Below are positions 1-8,558 of a DNA stretch of 64,000 bases, in pieces. Under the pieces are notes generated by a model. That model saw only the letters and a program-made list of their open reading frames with translations. It was not told the DNA's origin and did not search any database. Numbering within the stretch: the first letter of the stretch is position 1; every line of letters starts with the position of its first letter. The position numbers and the translations under genes were made by a program. Origin of the DNA: Flavobacteriales bacterium (GTDB lineage Bacteria > Bacteroidota > Bacteroidia > Flavobacteriales_C > GCA-002722245); NCBI GenBank assembly GCA_023251095.1, contig JAHEZL010000003.1, positions 62,001 to 126,000 on the forward strand. Reading direction: 5' to 3'.

Positions 1-1
1 T

Positions 2-145
2 TTGGCGGTAGCCATTGAAAAAGTGCTTTGTGATTCTGCGTTGCGGGAAAACATGATTGATAAGGGTTTTAACTATGCGCACAAAACCTTTAATGCTGAA
101 GTGCTGACGAAGAAGGTGATGGAGTGTTATAAAAAAGTAATTTGA
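2..145 (+). CDS. Glycosyltransferase family 4 C-terminus (partial)
   Basis: Open from the left edge to TGA at 143-145, giving the last 47 residues of a protein. The tail (AIEKVLCDSALRENMIDKG, then a helix ending ECYKKVI) looks like the C-terminal helix of GT-B glycosyltransferases of the GT4 class, where a final helix crosses back to the N-terminal domain. The donor-binding and catalytic regions lie outside the window, so the sugar cannot be inferred. It suggests that glycan genes also exist to the left. Confidence 0.55.
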   Translation: MAVAIEKVLCDSALRENMIDKGFNYAHKTFNAEVLTKKVMECYKKVI

Positions 146-158
146 TTTTCTCTCCGCT

Positions 159-334
159 CCGACAAGTTTAGCGAAGCGTAACTTGTTGGTTTTACAAGTG
201 TGCGTAGAAGCTTTCAGCTTCTTTCCTTCGCAGAAGGAACATAGCATACAATAGTTTTCTTGCAGAAAAAGGAAGTTGAAAACTTCCACATTGATTCGTT
301 ATTCCGCTAAGTTGCGCTTCGCTAAACTTAGCGG
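159..334. repeat. Palindromic multi-hairpin intergenic element, copy A
   Basis: A 176-base element filling most of the gap between two convergent genes. Outer hairpins are 159-189 (10-bp stem with one G-T pair) and 304-334 (perfect 10-bp stem CCGCTAAGTT/AACTTAGCGG). Both have an 11-base loop with the core TAGCGAAGCG, on the plus strand at the left and the minus strand at the right. Between them are three-base-loop hairpins at 207-221 (GAAGCT/AGCTTC), 223-239 (TTCCTTC/GAAGGAA) and 271-287 (GGAAGTT/AACTTCC), plus a weak TTTCT/AGAAA stem near 256-268. Loop triplets read GAA, TTC, GCA, TGC, GAA, TTC, so the whole element is an inverted repeat of hairpins. Copy B is at 49007-49228. GTAG at 204-207 abuts the first inner hairpin, as in REP elements. 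No coding potential is seen. Confidence 0.8.
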
Positions 335-350
335 GGCGGGCGATGGATAT

Positions 351-557
351 TTATTCTTCTAGTTTGAGTTTGAATACTTTATTTATTATCCATACGGGCA
401 CCCAAATACGCCAATAAGCAATACCTATTCCAATAGGTCCTTTATATCTAAGTCCAAGCAAAAATTTAAATACTTGTCTAGTTTTTTTAGGATTTAGTAT
501 TGCAATTAAAATAACAATCCCGAGAATAATTAAGGCTATCATGGCATCGGTTTTCAT
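351..557 (-). CDS. Small predicted membrane protein, unknown function
   Basis: A 68-residue protein starting at ATG (557). Residues about 5-22 are a strong hydrophobic helix (IALIILGIVILIAIL). A basic segment (NPKKTRQ) and an aromatic, basic C-terminal half (YWRIWVPVWIINKVF) follow. The pattern suggests a single-pass inner-membrane anchor with the tail lying on the cytoplasmic face. I do not recognise a family. It lies downstream of lpdA on the same strand but is separated from it by a strong terminator at 578-603, so it probably has its own promoter. Repeat copy A begins 17 bases beyond its stop. A spurious frame cannot be excluded, but the hydrophobic layout is gene-like. Confidence 0.55.
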   Translation of the reverse strand: MKTDAMIALIILGIVILIAILNPKKTRQVFKFLLGLRYKGPIGIGIAYWRIWVPVWIINKVFKLKLEE

Positions 558-577
558 CGGCGATATTTTTATATAAA

Positions 578-603
578 AAAGGGCGAATATTACTTCGCCC
601 TTT
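578..603 (-). terminator. Rho-independent terminator of lpdA
   Basis: A perfect 10-bp stem (AAAGGGCGAA, loop TATTAC, TTCGCCCTTT). On the minus strand it is followed by a run of T, directly after the lpdA stop at 627. Confidence 0.85.
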
Positions 604-626
604 AAAGATATTTGATAAAGTTGATT

Positions 627-2015
627 CTACAAATGTATCACCTCTCCATAAGCCACCGCAGTCGCTTCCATTATCGCTTCGCTCATCGTAGGATGTGGAT
701 GCACGGCTTTCAAAATCTCGTGACCAGTTGTCTCTAATTTTTTAGCAACAACAATTTCCGCGATCATTTCAGTAACGTTCAATCCAATCATGTGCGCTCC
801 TAACAATTCACCGTATTTAGCATCGTAAATCACTTTAATAAATCCGTCTTTCGCACCGGCAGCAGAAGCTTTTCCTGATGCACTGAAAGGGAATTTACCA
901 ACTTTGATTTCGTGACCTGCTTCCTTCGCTTTTTTCTCTGTTAAACCAACAGAAGCAATTTCAGGAGAGCAATATGTACAACCTGGAATGTTTGAATAAT
1001 CCAATGGTTCAGGATGGTGTCCTGCAATTTTTTCTACACAGATGATTCCTTCTGCAGAAGCTACGTGAGCTAAAGCTGCAGATGGAGTTACGTCGCCGAT
1101 CGCGAAGTAACCCGGCATATTGGTTTGGTAATATTCGTCAACTAAAATTCTTCCTTTGTCGGTAACGATACCTACTTCTTCCAAGCCTATGTTTTGAATG
1201 TTGGCTTCAATACCTACTGCAGATAAAACGATTTCAGCATCCAATACTTTGTCGCCGTCTTTTGTTTTGATAGTTACTTTACAATCTTTTCCTGAAGTAT
1301 CTACTTTCTCTACAGAAGCATTCGTCATTACATCAATGCCTTGTTTTTTGAACGATTTCTCCAAAGCTTGTGAAACGTCGATATCTTCCACCGGAACAAT
1401 GTTCGGAAGGAATTCCACTACAGTTACTTTAGTACCCATAGCGTTGTAGAAATAAGCAAATTCAACGCCTATTGCTCCTGAACCAACGATAACCATTGAT
1501 TTTGGTGCTTTAGGAAGAACTAATGCTTCGCGGTATCCTATGATTTTTTTTCCGTCTTGCGGTAAGTTCGGCAATTGACGGGAGCGTGCTCCTGTAGCGA
1601 TGATGATGCTTTTAGCGCTTACATCAGATTTTTTTCCGTCGGCAGCAGTTACTTCAACTACTTTTCCTGCTTTGATTTTTGCAGTTCCAGCAATGACTTC
1701 AATTTTATTTTTTTTCATCAGGAACTGAATCCCTTTGCTCATACCGTCGGCAACATCTCTGCTTCTTTTCACCACACCTTTAAAATCTACTTCAGCACCT
1801 TTAACAGTGATTCCATAATCGGCAGCGTGATTGATATATTCAAAAACGTTAGCGCTTTTAAGTAATGCTTTAGTAGGGATACATCCCCAGTTCAAGCAAA
1901 TACCGCCCAGTTCCGAACGTTCAACAATAGCAGTTTTTAATCCTAATTGAGATGCACGGATGGCTGCAACATATCCGCCGGGGCCGCTTCCTATAACGAT
2001 AAGATCGAAATTCAT
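627..2015 (-). CDS. lpdA: Dihydrolipoyl dehydrogenase (E3)
   Basis: A flavoprotein of 462 residues that reoxidises dihydrolipoamide in the 2-oxoacid dehydrogenase and glycine-cleavage complexes, passing electrons to NAD+. Visible features are the N-terminal FAD fold (GSGPGG, residues 9-14), the redox-active disulfide in GGICLNWGCIPTK (Cys40, Cys45), a second dinucleotide fold (VGSGAIGVEF), the FAIGDV segment of the second FAD contact, and the C-terminal HPHPTMSE motif with catalytic His441 and Glu446. Length and all key residues match the family. It is a single-gene unit with a strong terminator and is not beside E1 or E2 genes, which is common where E3 is shared between complexes. Confidence 0.97.
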   Translation of the reverse strand: MNFDLIVIGSGPGGYVAAIRASQLGLKTAIVERSELGGICLNWGCIPTKALLKSANVFEYINHAADYGITVKGAEVDFKGVVKRSRDVADGMSKGIQFLMKKNKIEVIAGTAKIKAGKVVEVTAADGKKSDVSAKSIIIATGARSRQLPNLPQDGKKIIGYREALVLPKAPKSMVIVGSGAIGVEFAYFYNAMGTKVTVVEFLPNIVPVEDIDVSQALEKSFKKQGIDVMTNASVEKVDTSGKDCKVTIKTKDGDKVLDAEIVLSAVGIEANIQNIGLEEVGIVTDKGRILVDEYYQTNMPGYFAIGDVTPSAALAHVASAEGIICVEKIAGHHPEPLDYSNIPGCTYCSPEIASVGLTEKKAKEAGHEIKVGKFPFSASGKASAAGAKDGFIKVIYDAKYGELLGAHMIGLNVTEMIAEIVVAKKLETTGHEILKAVHPHPTMSEAIMEATAVAYGEVIHL

Positions 2016-2152
2016 GAGGTATAATTTAAGTTATGTCGCGAAGATAATAAATTCAGACCTGAAAGTTTAAAGATCAGCCTTCAAAGTTTGTATCGCTTGC
2101 TATTTCTGCCTTTCGACTAATTTATTTAACTTGGCAAAACAAATTTCATCCA

Positions 2153-3883
2153 ATGAAAAACCAAGATAACAAAGTACTATATACCCTAAGTTCCTCCAAT
2201 CCCGACAGTCATTTCATTGAAATTGAAATGCGTTTGCAAAACAAGGAGGGAAGAGATTTAATGCAATTTTATTTGCCTGTGTGGCGCCCCGGTCGCTATG
2301 AATTGGCCGACTATGCCAAGAATATTCAAAGCATTCGTTTTTTCAGTGCCAGAGGGGCTGAATTGCCTTTTGAGAAAATAAGCAAAAGCTGTTGGGAAGT
2401 GGAAGCGCATGGAGTGGAAGAGGTGGTGGTGAAGTATACTTATTACGCCAATCAGCTGGATGCGGGAGCGGCTTATGTGGACAGTACTCAATTGTATGTT
2501 AATCCCGTGAATTGCTGCTTGTACACACTCGAACATTCTTACAACGCCATTGAACTCACCTTAAATATTCCTGCAAATTATATTGTTGCAACAGGTTTGC
2601 AAAAAGTGAAGAAAAATGTTTTTTCGGCCTTGAGTTTTGATCAGCTGGCCGACAGTCCTTTTATCGCCAGCGCTACTTTACAAAGCAAAAGCTATAAAGT
2701 TCGGGAAACTACTTTCAGCGTTTGGTTTCAGGGCGAATGCCAACCCGATTGGGAAAATGTGTTGAGTGATTTCAAAAAATTCACCAACGAGCAAATGCTG
2801 GTGTTTGGCGGATTTCCGGTGATAGAGTATCATTTCCTTTTTCAGATTTTACCCGTGAAAGCTTATCACGGAGTGGAGCATTGCACGTCTACTGTAATTG
2901 CATTGGGGCCCGGTTGCGATTTAATGAAAGGAAAACTTTACGAAAATTTCCTTGGCATTTCATCCCATGAACTTTTTCATGCATGGAATATTAAAGCGAT
3001 TCGTCCTTTGGAAATGTATCCTTACGATTTTCAACAAGAAAATTATTCACGTCTTGGTTATGTGTCCGAAGGAGTGACTACGTATTATGGTGATTTGATG
3101 CTGGTGCGCTCGGGTGTGATCAGCAACGATGATTATTTTAAATTGCTGAACCAAACTTTCGATAATCATTTTTACAATTACGGACGATTGAATCAATCGG
3201 TGGCCGACGCCTCTTTTGATACCTGGCTGGATGGCTACAGCAAAGGAATTCCAAACAGAAAGGTTTCTATTTATACCGAAGGAAGTTTGAACGCTCTGAT
3301 CTTCGATTTGCAAATCAGAAAATTGTCGGGAGGGAAAAGAAGTCTGGATTCAGTGATGAAAAAACTCTACAAAGATTTTGCTTTGGAGAATTGCGGATAC
3401 ACTGAAACGGATTTCAAAAAATTATTGACTGAAGCTGCCGGCAAGGACTTGTCGCAAATTTTCGAAAAATATACTTACGGCACCGAAGACTATTTTACTA
3501 AGCTCAACGAGTCGTTAAAATATGTGGGTTGTCATTTGAAAAGTATTGATAATACACAGCATTCAGCGTCTGTTTTCGGATTCAGAGTGGATGCCGATGC
3601 TAAAGTTGTAGATGTTGCACCGGCTTCTCCTGCTTATCTGGCAGGGATTACCCGCGGTGATGAAGTAGTGGGCGTTAACGGATTGGCCATTGAAAAAAAC
3701 AAAGCTGCCGATTGGATCACTTATTTTAATGACAACGTGAAAGTCACTTTCAAAAAAGACAATCGCCTAATGGATATTCTTTTGAAAGCCGGAAAAGAAA
3801 AATACTTCAGCGCTGCCCGAATTGAAAAAAGTAAAAGCATTTCAAAAGAGCAGGAAGAAGCGTTTAAAGAATGGTTGGGTTAG
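2153..3883 (+). CDS. M61 family metallopeptidase with PDZ domain
   Basis: A 576-residue protein of the M61 glycyl-aminopeptidase family. The zinc site is HELFHAWN (His272, Glu273, His276), with the third ligand in YVSEGVTTYY (Glu306). The N-terminal 160 residues form the beta-rich domain typical of M61, and residues about 480-555 look like a PDZ domain (ASPAYLAGITRGDEVVGVNG). No signal peptide is visible: the N-terminus MKNQDNKVLYTLSSSN is polar. A cytoplasmic location is therefore likely, unlike many exported relatives. The family cleaves N-terminal glycine or alanine from peptides; the substrate here is unknown. It is divergent from lpdA, and its stop overlaps the convergent ridA stop by 4 bases. 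Confidence 0.9.
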   Translation: MKNQDNKVLYTLSSSNPDSHFIEIEMRLQNKEGRDLMQFYLPVWRPGRYELADYAKNIQSIRFFSARGAELPFEKISKSCWEVEAHGVEEVVVKYTYYANQLDAGAAYVDSTQLYVNPVNCCLYTLEHSYNAIELTLNIPANYIVATGLQKVKKNVFSALSFDQLADSPFIASATLQSKSYKVRETTFSVWFQGECQPDWENVLSDFKKFTNEQMLVFGGFPVIEYHFLFQILPVKAYHGVEHCTSTVIALGPGCDLMKGKLYENFLGISSHELFHAWNIKAIRPLEMYPYDFQQENYSRLGYVSEGVTTYYGDLMLVRSGVISNDDYFKLLNQTFDNHFYNYGRLNQSVADASFDTWLDGYSKGIPNRKVSIYTEGSLNALIFDLQIRKLSGGKRSLDSVMKKLYKDFALENCGYTETDFKKLLTEAAGKDLSQIFEKYTYGTEDYFTKLNESLKYVGCHLKSIDNTQHSASVFGFRVDADAKVVDVAPASPAYLAGITRGDEVVGVNGLAIEKNKAADWITYFNDNVKVTFKKDNRLMDILLKAGKEKYFSAARIEKSKSISKEQEEAFKEWLG

Positions 3884-4263
3884 CAGTGCGCAATCACCGA
3901 AATCTCTACATTCACATCTTTAGGTAAACGTGATACTTCAACGGTTTCACGTGCAGGGAAATTATCCGTGAAATAAGAACCATACACTTCATTCACTTTC
4001 GCGAAGTTATTCATGTCGGAAAGGAAAATGGAAGTTTTCACAACGTTTGCAAAATCAACTCCCGCTTCTCTTAAAATTGAATCTAAATTGCACATTACCT
4101 GATGTGTTTCTTCTTCAATATTTTTTGCAATTATTGTAGACGTAACAGGGTCGATAGCGATTTGTCCGGAGATAAATAAAAGATTATTAACTTTGACCGC
4201 CTGATTATAAGGGCCAATTGGTGCCGGAGCATTTTTAGTGTTGATGATGGTTTTTGAGCTCAT
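3880..4263 (-). CDS. ridA: RidA family enamine/imine deaminase
   Basis: A 127-residue RidA/YjgF/UK114 protein. The family hydrolyses reactive 2-aminoacrylate and related enamines released by PLP enzymes such as threonine dehydratase, protecting other PLP enzymes. The substrate-binding arginine is in PARETVEV (Arg105). Other family hallmarks are APAPIGPYNQAV at the N-terminus, the FISGQIAIDP strand and the C-terminal VEISVIAHC. Full length for the family. It converges on the M61 gene with a 4-base overlap and is divergent from the cyclotransferase-like gene across 33 bases. Confidence 0.93.
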   Translation of the reverse strand: MSSKTIINTKNAPAPIGPYNQAVKVNNLLFISGQIAIDPVTSTIIAKNIEEETHQVMCNLDSILREAGVDFANVVKTSIFLSDMNNFAKVNEVYGSYFTDNFPARETVEVSRLPKDVNVEISVIAHC

Positions 4264-4296
4264 GTGAATTTATTTTACAGCGAATTTATAAATTAA

Positions 4297-4722
4297 ATGG
4301 AAGTAACTTATCTGAAATATTTCGCCTACGGTTCCAACATGGGTTTAGCGGCTCTGGACAGGATGGGGGTGCAATACAAAGATGTTCAGCCTGCTGTGCT
4401 TAAACACTGGGAGTTGGTTTTTAATATTCCTGAAAGTAAATATCCCGGATTTGGTTATGCCAATGTTTTGCAAAAAGAAAGTGCTGAAGTTAGAGGTTTG
4501 TTGATGGATCTTCATCCTGATTCTCTTACTGTTTTAGATGATTACGAAGTTTTCCCTTTAGATTATTTGAAAAAGAAAGTCAGCGTTGAATTGAAAAATG
4601 GCGAACAAAAAAATTGTTTTATTTACGTTGGAAATCCTTTAGTCACTTCAACTCCTTTAATGCCTATTCCCGAACATTGGGCCATTATTGATCATGCTCA
4701 TTTTGAAATGGAGTGTGCATAA
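4297..4722 (+). CDS. Gamma-glutamylcyclotransferase-like (AIG2/GGCT) protein
   Basis: A 141-residue protein with the GGCT-fold signature FAYGSNM (residues 9-15) and an acidic residue in the expected catalytic position (DDYEVFP, Glu84). Family members release 5-oxoproline from gamma-glutamyl amines or dipeptides, or act on glutathione-related compounds. This one has the length of the simple AIG2-like class, so the exact substrate is open. It starts at ATG 4297, is divergent from ridA, and ends 3 bases before the convergent lptD. Confidence 0.8.
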   Translation: MEVTYLKYFAYGSNMGLAALDRMGVQYKDVQPAVLKHWELVFNIPESKYPGFGYANVLQKESAEVRGLLMDLHPDSLTVLDDYEVFPLDYLKKKVSVELKNGEQKNCFIYVGNPLVTSTPLMPIPEHWAIIDHAHFEMECA

Positions 4723-4725
4723 TTT

Positions 4726-7215
4726 TTAAAACGAATTCCAAGCTTCCTGTTTATTATACTTAACGTCGCGCAGCAAAGAAGCTTTTGGAGACAGCGTAAA
4801 GGAATAACTTTGGTAAGGTCCGAAAGGCACCCAGATAAATCTCAAATCCCAGCAATGCAAGTCTCTTGTAATAGTTAAAGTAGTTAAGGACATTGCATTT
4901 TTCTGAATGTCGTAACCGGTGGTATATCCTATTCGCCATTTACTGGTGAGTTGTACCGATCCGCTGATTTGTACGGTTTGTATGATGCTTGGTGCTTTTC
5001 CGGGTTTGTTTTCTGTGTATCGGAAAGTGTAGTTGATGCTGGCATCGGCGGGGATGTTGATGAACAGAGGCTTGTCTTTTTTGGAAGAGCTCGCCAGTCG
5101 CAATGAGGCAGTTGCCGATCCTGTCACCAAATGCACCAATTGCTTGCTGGTAGAGTAGAGTAGGGTATCTACTTTGTTTCCAAGATAATTTGTTCTGTAA
5201 GGAGAAAGGGTACTGGTAATATTGATGTTGATGAGCTTGTTAAAGGCATCGGTACTGAAGAGCGCATTGAAATCACTCCATTTGAACTGAGTTGCTAAAA
5301 AGTTGTAAGATCCGGTGAGGCTAAGATTTTTAATCATACGGTCGGTGACAACAGTATCTTTGCCATTTATTTTTTTAAAGAATTTTCCGTCTAAACTATT
5401 CTCGATACTAAAATTCAATTGCGCTGTTTTTCCCGTTGAAGGCGCGCCGTACAATCCGTTTTGAAATCGGGAATAAGTGGTGTGGTATTTTGCAGCACTA
5501 TCGGCTGCTGCAATGTTCTGGATAATAGTAGGGTCTGTTATATCAATGCTTTTTGATGCTGTAATATTAGGTTTCATGGTCCATCTGGCAGTTTGCAGCC
5601 ACGGATTTTTGACCGGAGTGAAGATGGCAAAAATCTGAGTATTGACACCAATGCCTCCTACTTGTAAGCTGCGCACATCCGACAATTCGTTAATGGTAGT
5701 TTCTTCCACTCTATGGCCAACATAATGTTTTTCAATATGGTTTAAGTATGAATATTCAGTGTAGGTTAAACTCGGTAACGAAACATTGATGTATCTCATC
5801 GGTTTCCAGCTTTCTGAAACGCCAATGCTAACTGTGGTTCTCAATCCGTTTTGCATTTGATTGAGTTGATAGCCGTTAAAAAGTAAAGAATCTTTGGTGG
5901 CTATTTTATTGCCTATATCGAAATCGGCTTTGGCAGATAATCCTTTAAGGATGCCTAAATTTCTGAATCGTGAATTTTTGAAAGGCAGCCAGGGCTGCAT
6001 CCTTGCGGTGATGGAGGGCAATTGAATGGTGACGTCGTGGGTTAAAACATTTTGATTGTGGTTGAGTGCCGTTGTTAATCTCCAGGGGCCTACAATATTG
6101 GAAATAGAAACAGAAGAGTTATAGCTGTTGTTGAGCAATTGATTGGTTTGGTTGTTGGCAATCAAAGTATTTTGAAACGAAGTGCTGCTACCAAAATTAA
6201 TATTTCCTGTAAAGGTGAAATTGGGATTTGCTTTTCCGTCCTGACTATGCGCCCAGCTGAAAGAAAAATCTTTTTTCTTTACCGAATTGTATAAATCGGC
6301 ATCGCCGGTTTGTGTGTTGGTATAATTGAACTTAATGCCTCCCGAAAATTTATATCTCCATTTGTAGTTGAATTCATTTCTCACCGCCCAGCTGCCTTTA
6401 GAGTATATGTCGCCGCGCACAGTGTAGTTCACATAATCATTGATGGCCCAATGGAATCCGCCGTTGTTGAGAAAAAATCCCTGAGAGGGGTGTTCACCAT
6501 AACCGGGAATCAAAACTCCCGAAGTGTGTTTGGGGTTGTTCGGGAAAATTCCGAAAGGAAGAATGATAGGTGTTGGAATATCAAGGATGACGAGGTTCAG
6601 CGGACCCGTTACGATTTTATCGTCCTTTATCATTTTAATTTTGGTGGCATTGAAATAAAAATGCGGATGCGGTGCCGAGCAGGTGGAATATTTTCCGCCG
6701 CTGATGAAAACCTCATCGTTAGGCATTCTTTTGATGGCGTGACCGTGAATGTAGCCTTCGCCCTGTTGTGTTACCACATCAATAATTTTTCCTTTCTGGG
6801 ATTTAAAATTGTAGCTGATGCGGTTGGATTCGAAGGAAGTGCCTCCGTCGGAAAACAAAGATTTTTTGATGTAATTTCCACTTTCATCGCGTTGTCCGTA
6901 GGCATGCACTTCATTTTTCGCCATGTCGATTTCAATGTAATCGGCTTTTAAAGTCACGGTTCCGTATTCCACTACGGCATCCCCATAGAGATAAACGATG
7001 CGGGTGTCATTGTCGACGTCGAAAGAATCGGTGGCGGAATACTTTACATCATGGTCAAAACTCGACTTTGATTTTTTCAATACCATGCTGTTAGTATCTC
7101 TATTGGCATGAGGAAGGGAATCCCCTGTAAAATAAGGGGTAATGGCATGTAACACATTAGTAAATAATATGAAAAAAGCCAAAGCAATTAATATGCGGAA
7201 ACCTTTACTCTTCAA
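4726..7215 (-). CDS. lptD: LPS-assembly protein LptD (Bacteroidota type)
   Basis: An 829-residue outer-membrane protein. The N-terminus (RILIALAFFILFTNVLHA) is a signal peptide. Residues about 65-200 form an OstA/LptA-like periplasmic domain (VYLYGDAVVEYGTVTLKADY, then a repeat beginning FESNRISYNF). The rest is a long beta-barrel with alternating aromatic strands, preceded by the LptD-like plug and first-strand segment (PTPIILPFGIFPN). It would place LPS in the outer leaflet, consistent with kdsA in the same window. The start is TTG at 7215. The next in-frame ATG lies about 43 codons later and would remove the signal peptide, and a stop-free ATG upstream is not seen. It is divergent from the amidase gene. 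Confidence 0.88.
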   Translation of the reverse strand: MKSKGFRILIALAFFILFTNVLHAITPYFTGDSLPHANRDTNSMVLKKSKSSFDHDVKYSATDSFDVDNDTRIVYLYGDAVVEYGTVTLKADYIEIDMAKNEVHAYGQRDESGNYIKKSLFSDGGTSFESNRISYNFKSQKGKIIDVVTQQGEGYIHGHAIKRMPNDEVFISGGKYSTCSAPHPHFYFNATKIKMIKDDKIVTGPLNLVILDIPTPIILPFGIFPNNPKHTSGVLIPGYGEHPSQGFFLNNGGFHWAINDYVNYTVRGDIYSKGSWAVRNEFNYKWRYKFSGGIKFNYTNTQTGDADLYNSVKKKDFSFSWAHSQDGKANPNFTFTGNINFGSSTSFQNTLIANNQTNQLLNNSYNSSVSISNIVGPWRLTTALNHNQNVLTHDVTIQLPSITARMQPWLPFKNSRFRNLGILKGLSAKADFDIGNKIATKDSLLFNGYQLNQMQNGLRTTVSIGVSESWKPMRYINVSLPSLTYTEYSYLNHIEKHYVGHRVEETTINELSDVRSLQVGGIGVNTQIFAIFTPVKNPWLQTARWTMKPNITASKSIDITDPTIIQNIAAADSAAKYHTTYSRFQNGLYGAPSTGKTAQLNFSIENSLDGKFFKKINGKDTVVTDRMIKNLSLTGSYNFLATQFKWSDFNALFSTDAFNKLININITSTLSPYRTNYLGNKVDTLLYSTSKQLVHLVTGSATASLRLASSSKKDKPLFINIPADASINYTFRYTENKPGKAPSIIQTVQISGSVQLTSKWRIGYTTGYDIQKNAMSLTTLTITRDLHCWDLRFIWVPFGPYQSYSFTLSPKASLLRDVKYNKQEAWNSF

Positions 7216-7226
7216 TTCGTTAATAC

Positions 7227-7234
7227 TATTTTTG
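7227..7234 (+). promoter_or_regulatory. Putative -7 element for the amidase operon
   Basis: TATTTTTG matches the Bacteroidota -7 consensus TAnnTTTG, 47 bases upstream of the ATG at 7282. No TTG is found at the usual distance upstream, so this is only half a promoter signature. Confidence 0.4.
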
Positions 7235-7281
7235 CTTCAAGACGGTTATTATAGTGAAAAGCTGTCAAAGCTAAGGAAAAA

Positions 7282-8535
7282 ATGAAGTTTTCGATAAATA
7301 ATAAACAGTCAATTTTCCTCGGACAATTGTTGTTGTTGCTGTCTTTCTTGTTTTTCACAGGAAGCAGGAACCACGCGCCAATACAGGGTAACGGCTACCG
7401 CATCAAAACTGTTGTGATAGATGCCGGCCATGGAGGAACCGATCCCGGTTGTTTGGGAACCAAAATCAATGAAAAGGCCGTGGCATTGGGGATTGCGTTG
7501 AAATTAGGGAAATACATAGAAGAAAACTTTAAAGATGTTAAAGTCATTTACACACGATCAACCGACGTGTTTATTCCGTTGTATGAAAGGGCAAAAATTG
7601 CCAACGATGCCAAAGCGGATCTTTTCATAAGCATTCACGCCAATTCCAACGAATCAAAAACACCGTACGGAACTGAGACTTACGTAATGGGGGTGGAGAA
7701 ATACGTGGCCAATAATCTGGATATCGTGCAAAGGGAAAACTCGGTAATTTATTTGGAGAAGGATCACGAGAAGCATTATGAAACCATTGATGTGGACGAT
7801 CCTATTGTTGCCAAACTAACGGCTTCGGCTTTGCAAAAAGAAAAACAGGATCAGAGTTTAAATCTCGCGGGAAAGATTCAATACCAGTTTGAAACCCGTT
7901 TGAAATTGGTGAACCGCGGCATCAAGCAGCGCATTTTATTTGTGATGTACAAAACGTCTATGCCAAGCGTCTTGGTAGAAACAGGTTTTCTTTCCAATCT
8001 GGAAGATGAAAAATACCTGGCCACCGATAAAGGCCAGTCGTATATTGCTTCAGCCATCTATCGTGCTTTTAAAATGTACAAGATGCAGGCGGAAGGAAGT
8101 ACTACCTCCGAAATAAAAAGTGCCGAAGAGCATGATTATTCCACACAAACCAAGTTGATAGGATCTATGGATGAATCCCTAACGGCGCATGTTTCCAAAG
8201 ATACTGTTGCTGCTGTTGTAAAGGATACCGTTGTTAAAAAAGTGATCCCGATTCCCGCAGGTGAATCGGATTTGATTTTTAAGGTTCAGCTCACTTCTTC
8301 AAGTAAGAAAATTGAATTAACTTCACATAAATTTAAAGGTTTGGAAGCTCTGGAAGTTTATCAGAGTGACGGCACTTATAAATACGCTTTCGGAAAAGGC
8401 AAAACAATGGAGGAGGCAGTGAAGCTGCAAAAAAGAGCGAATGAAGCCGGATTTCCGGATGCCTTTGTAATCGCTTTCCATAAAGGAGAACGCATTTCAA
8501 TGAAGAGGGCAAGGGAGCTGCTTTTGGGAAAATAA
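7282..8535 (+). CDS. N-acetylmuramoyl-L-alanine amidase (Amidase_3), SPOR-like tail
   Basis: A 417-residue exported zinc amidase that cuts the bond between MurNAc and the stem peptide. The N-terminal hydrophobic stretch (residues 10-26) is a signal peptide or anchor. Zinc and catalytic motifs are VVIDAGHGGTDPG (His50), the following Glu64, SIHANSNES (His119), and VLVETGFLSN carrying the general-base Glu. After a linker rich in Ser, Thr and Val, residues about 325-415 resemble a SPOR-type peptidoglycan-binding domain (FKVQLTSSSKK, YKYAFGKGKTMEEA, AFVIAF). Such a domain would target the enzyme to denuded septal glycan. It heads a co-directional run with the MCE gene 23 bases downstream. Confidence 0.92.
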   Translation: MKFSINNKQSIFLGQLLLLLSFLFFTGSRNHAPIQGNGYRIKTVVIDAGHGGTDPGCLGTKINEKAVALGIALKLGKYIEENFKDVKVIYTRSTDVFIPLYERAKIANDAKADLFISIHANSNESKTPYGTETYVMGVEKYVANNLDIVQRENSVIYLEKDHEKHYETIDVDDPIVAKLTASALQKEKQDQSLNLAGKIQYQFETRLKLVNRGIKQRILFVMYKTSMPSVLVETGFLSNLEDEKYLATDKGQSYIASAIYRAFKMYKMQAEGSTTSEIKSAEEHDYSTQTKLIGSMDESLTAHVSKDTVAAVVKDTVVKKVIPIPAGESDLIFKVQLTSSSKKIELTSHKFKGLEALEVYQSDGTYKYAFGKGKTMEEAVKLQKRANEAGFPDAFVIAFHKGERISMKRARELLLGK

Positions 8536-8558
8536 GTTAACTTACAAAAAAATAAAAG

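Noticed and set aside
159-334. CRISPR array or simple terminator cluster
   Set aside because: There are no regularly spaced identical repeats and no cas genes. The hairpins have conserved loops and variable stems and lack T-runs, unlike terminators.
6310-6951. A 213-codon open frame on the plus strand
   Set aside because: It lies wholly antisense to lptD, has no recognisable motif, and lptD has clear family features.
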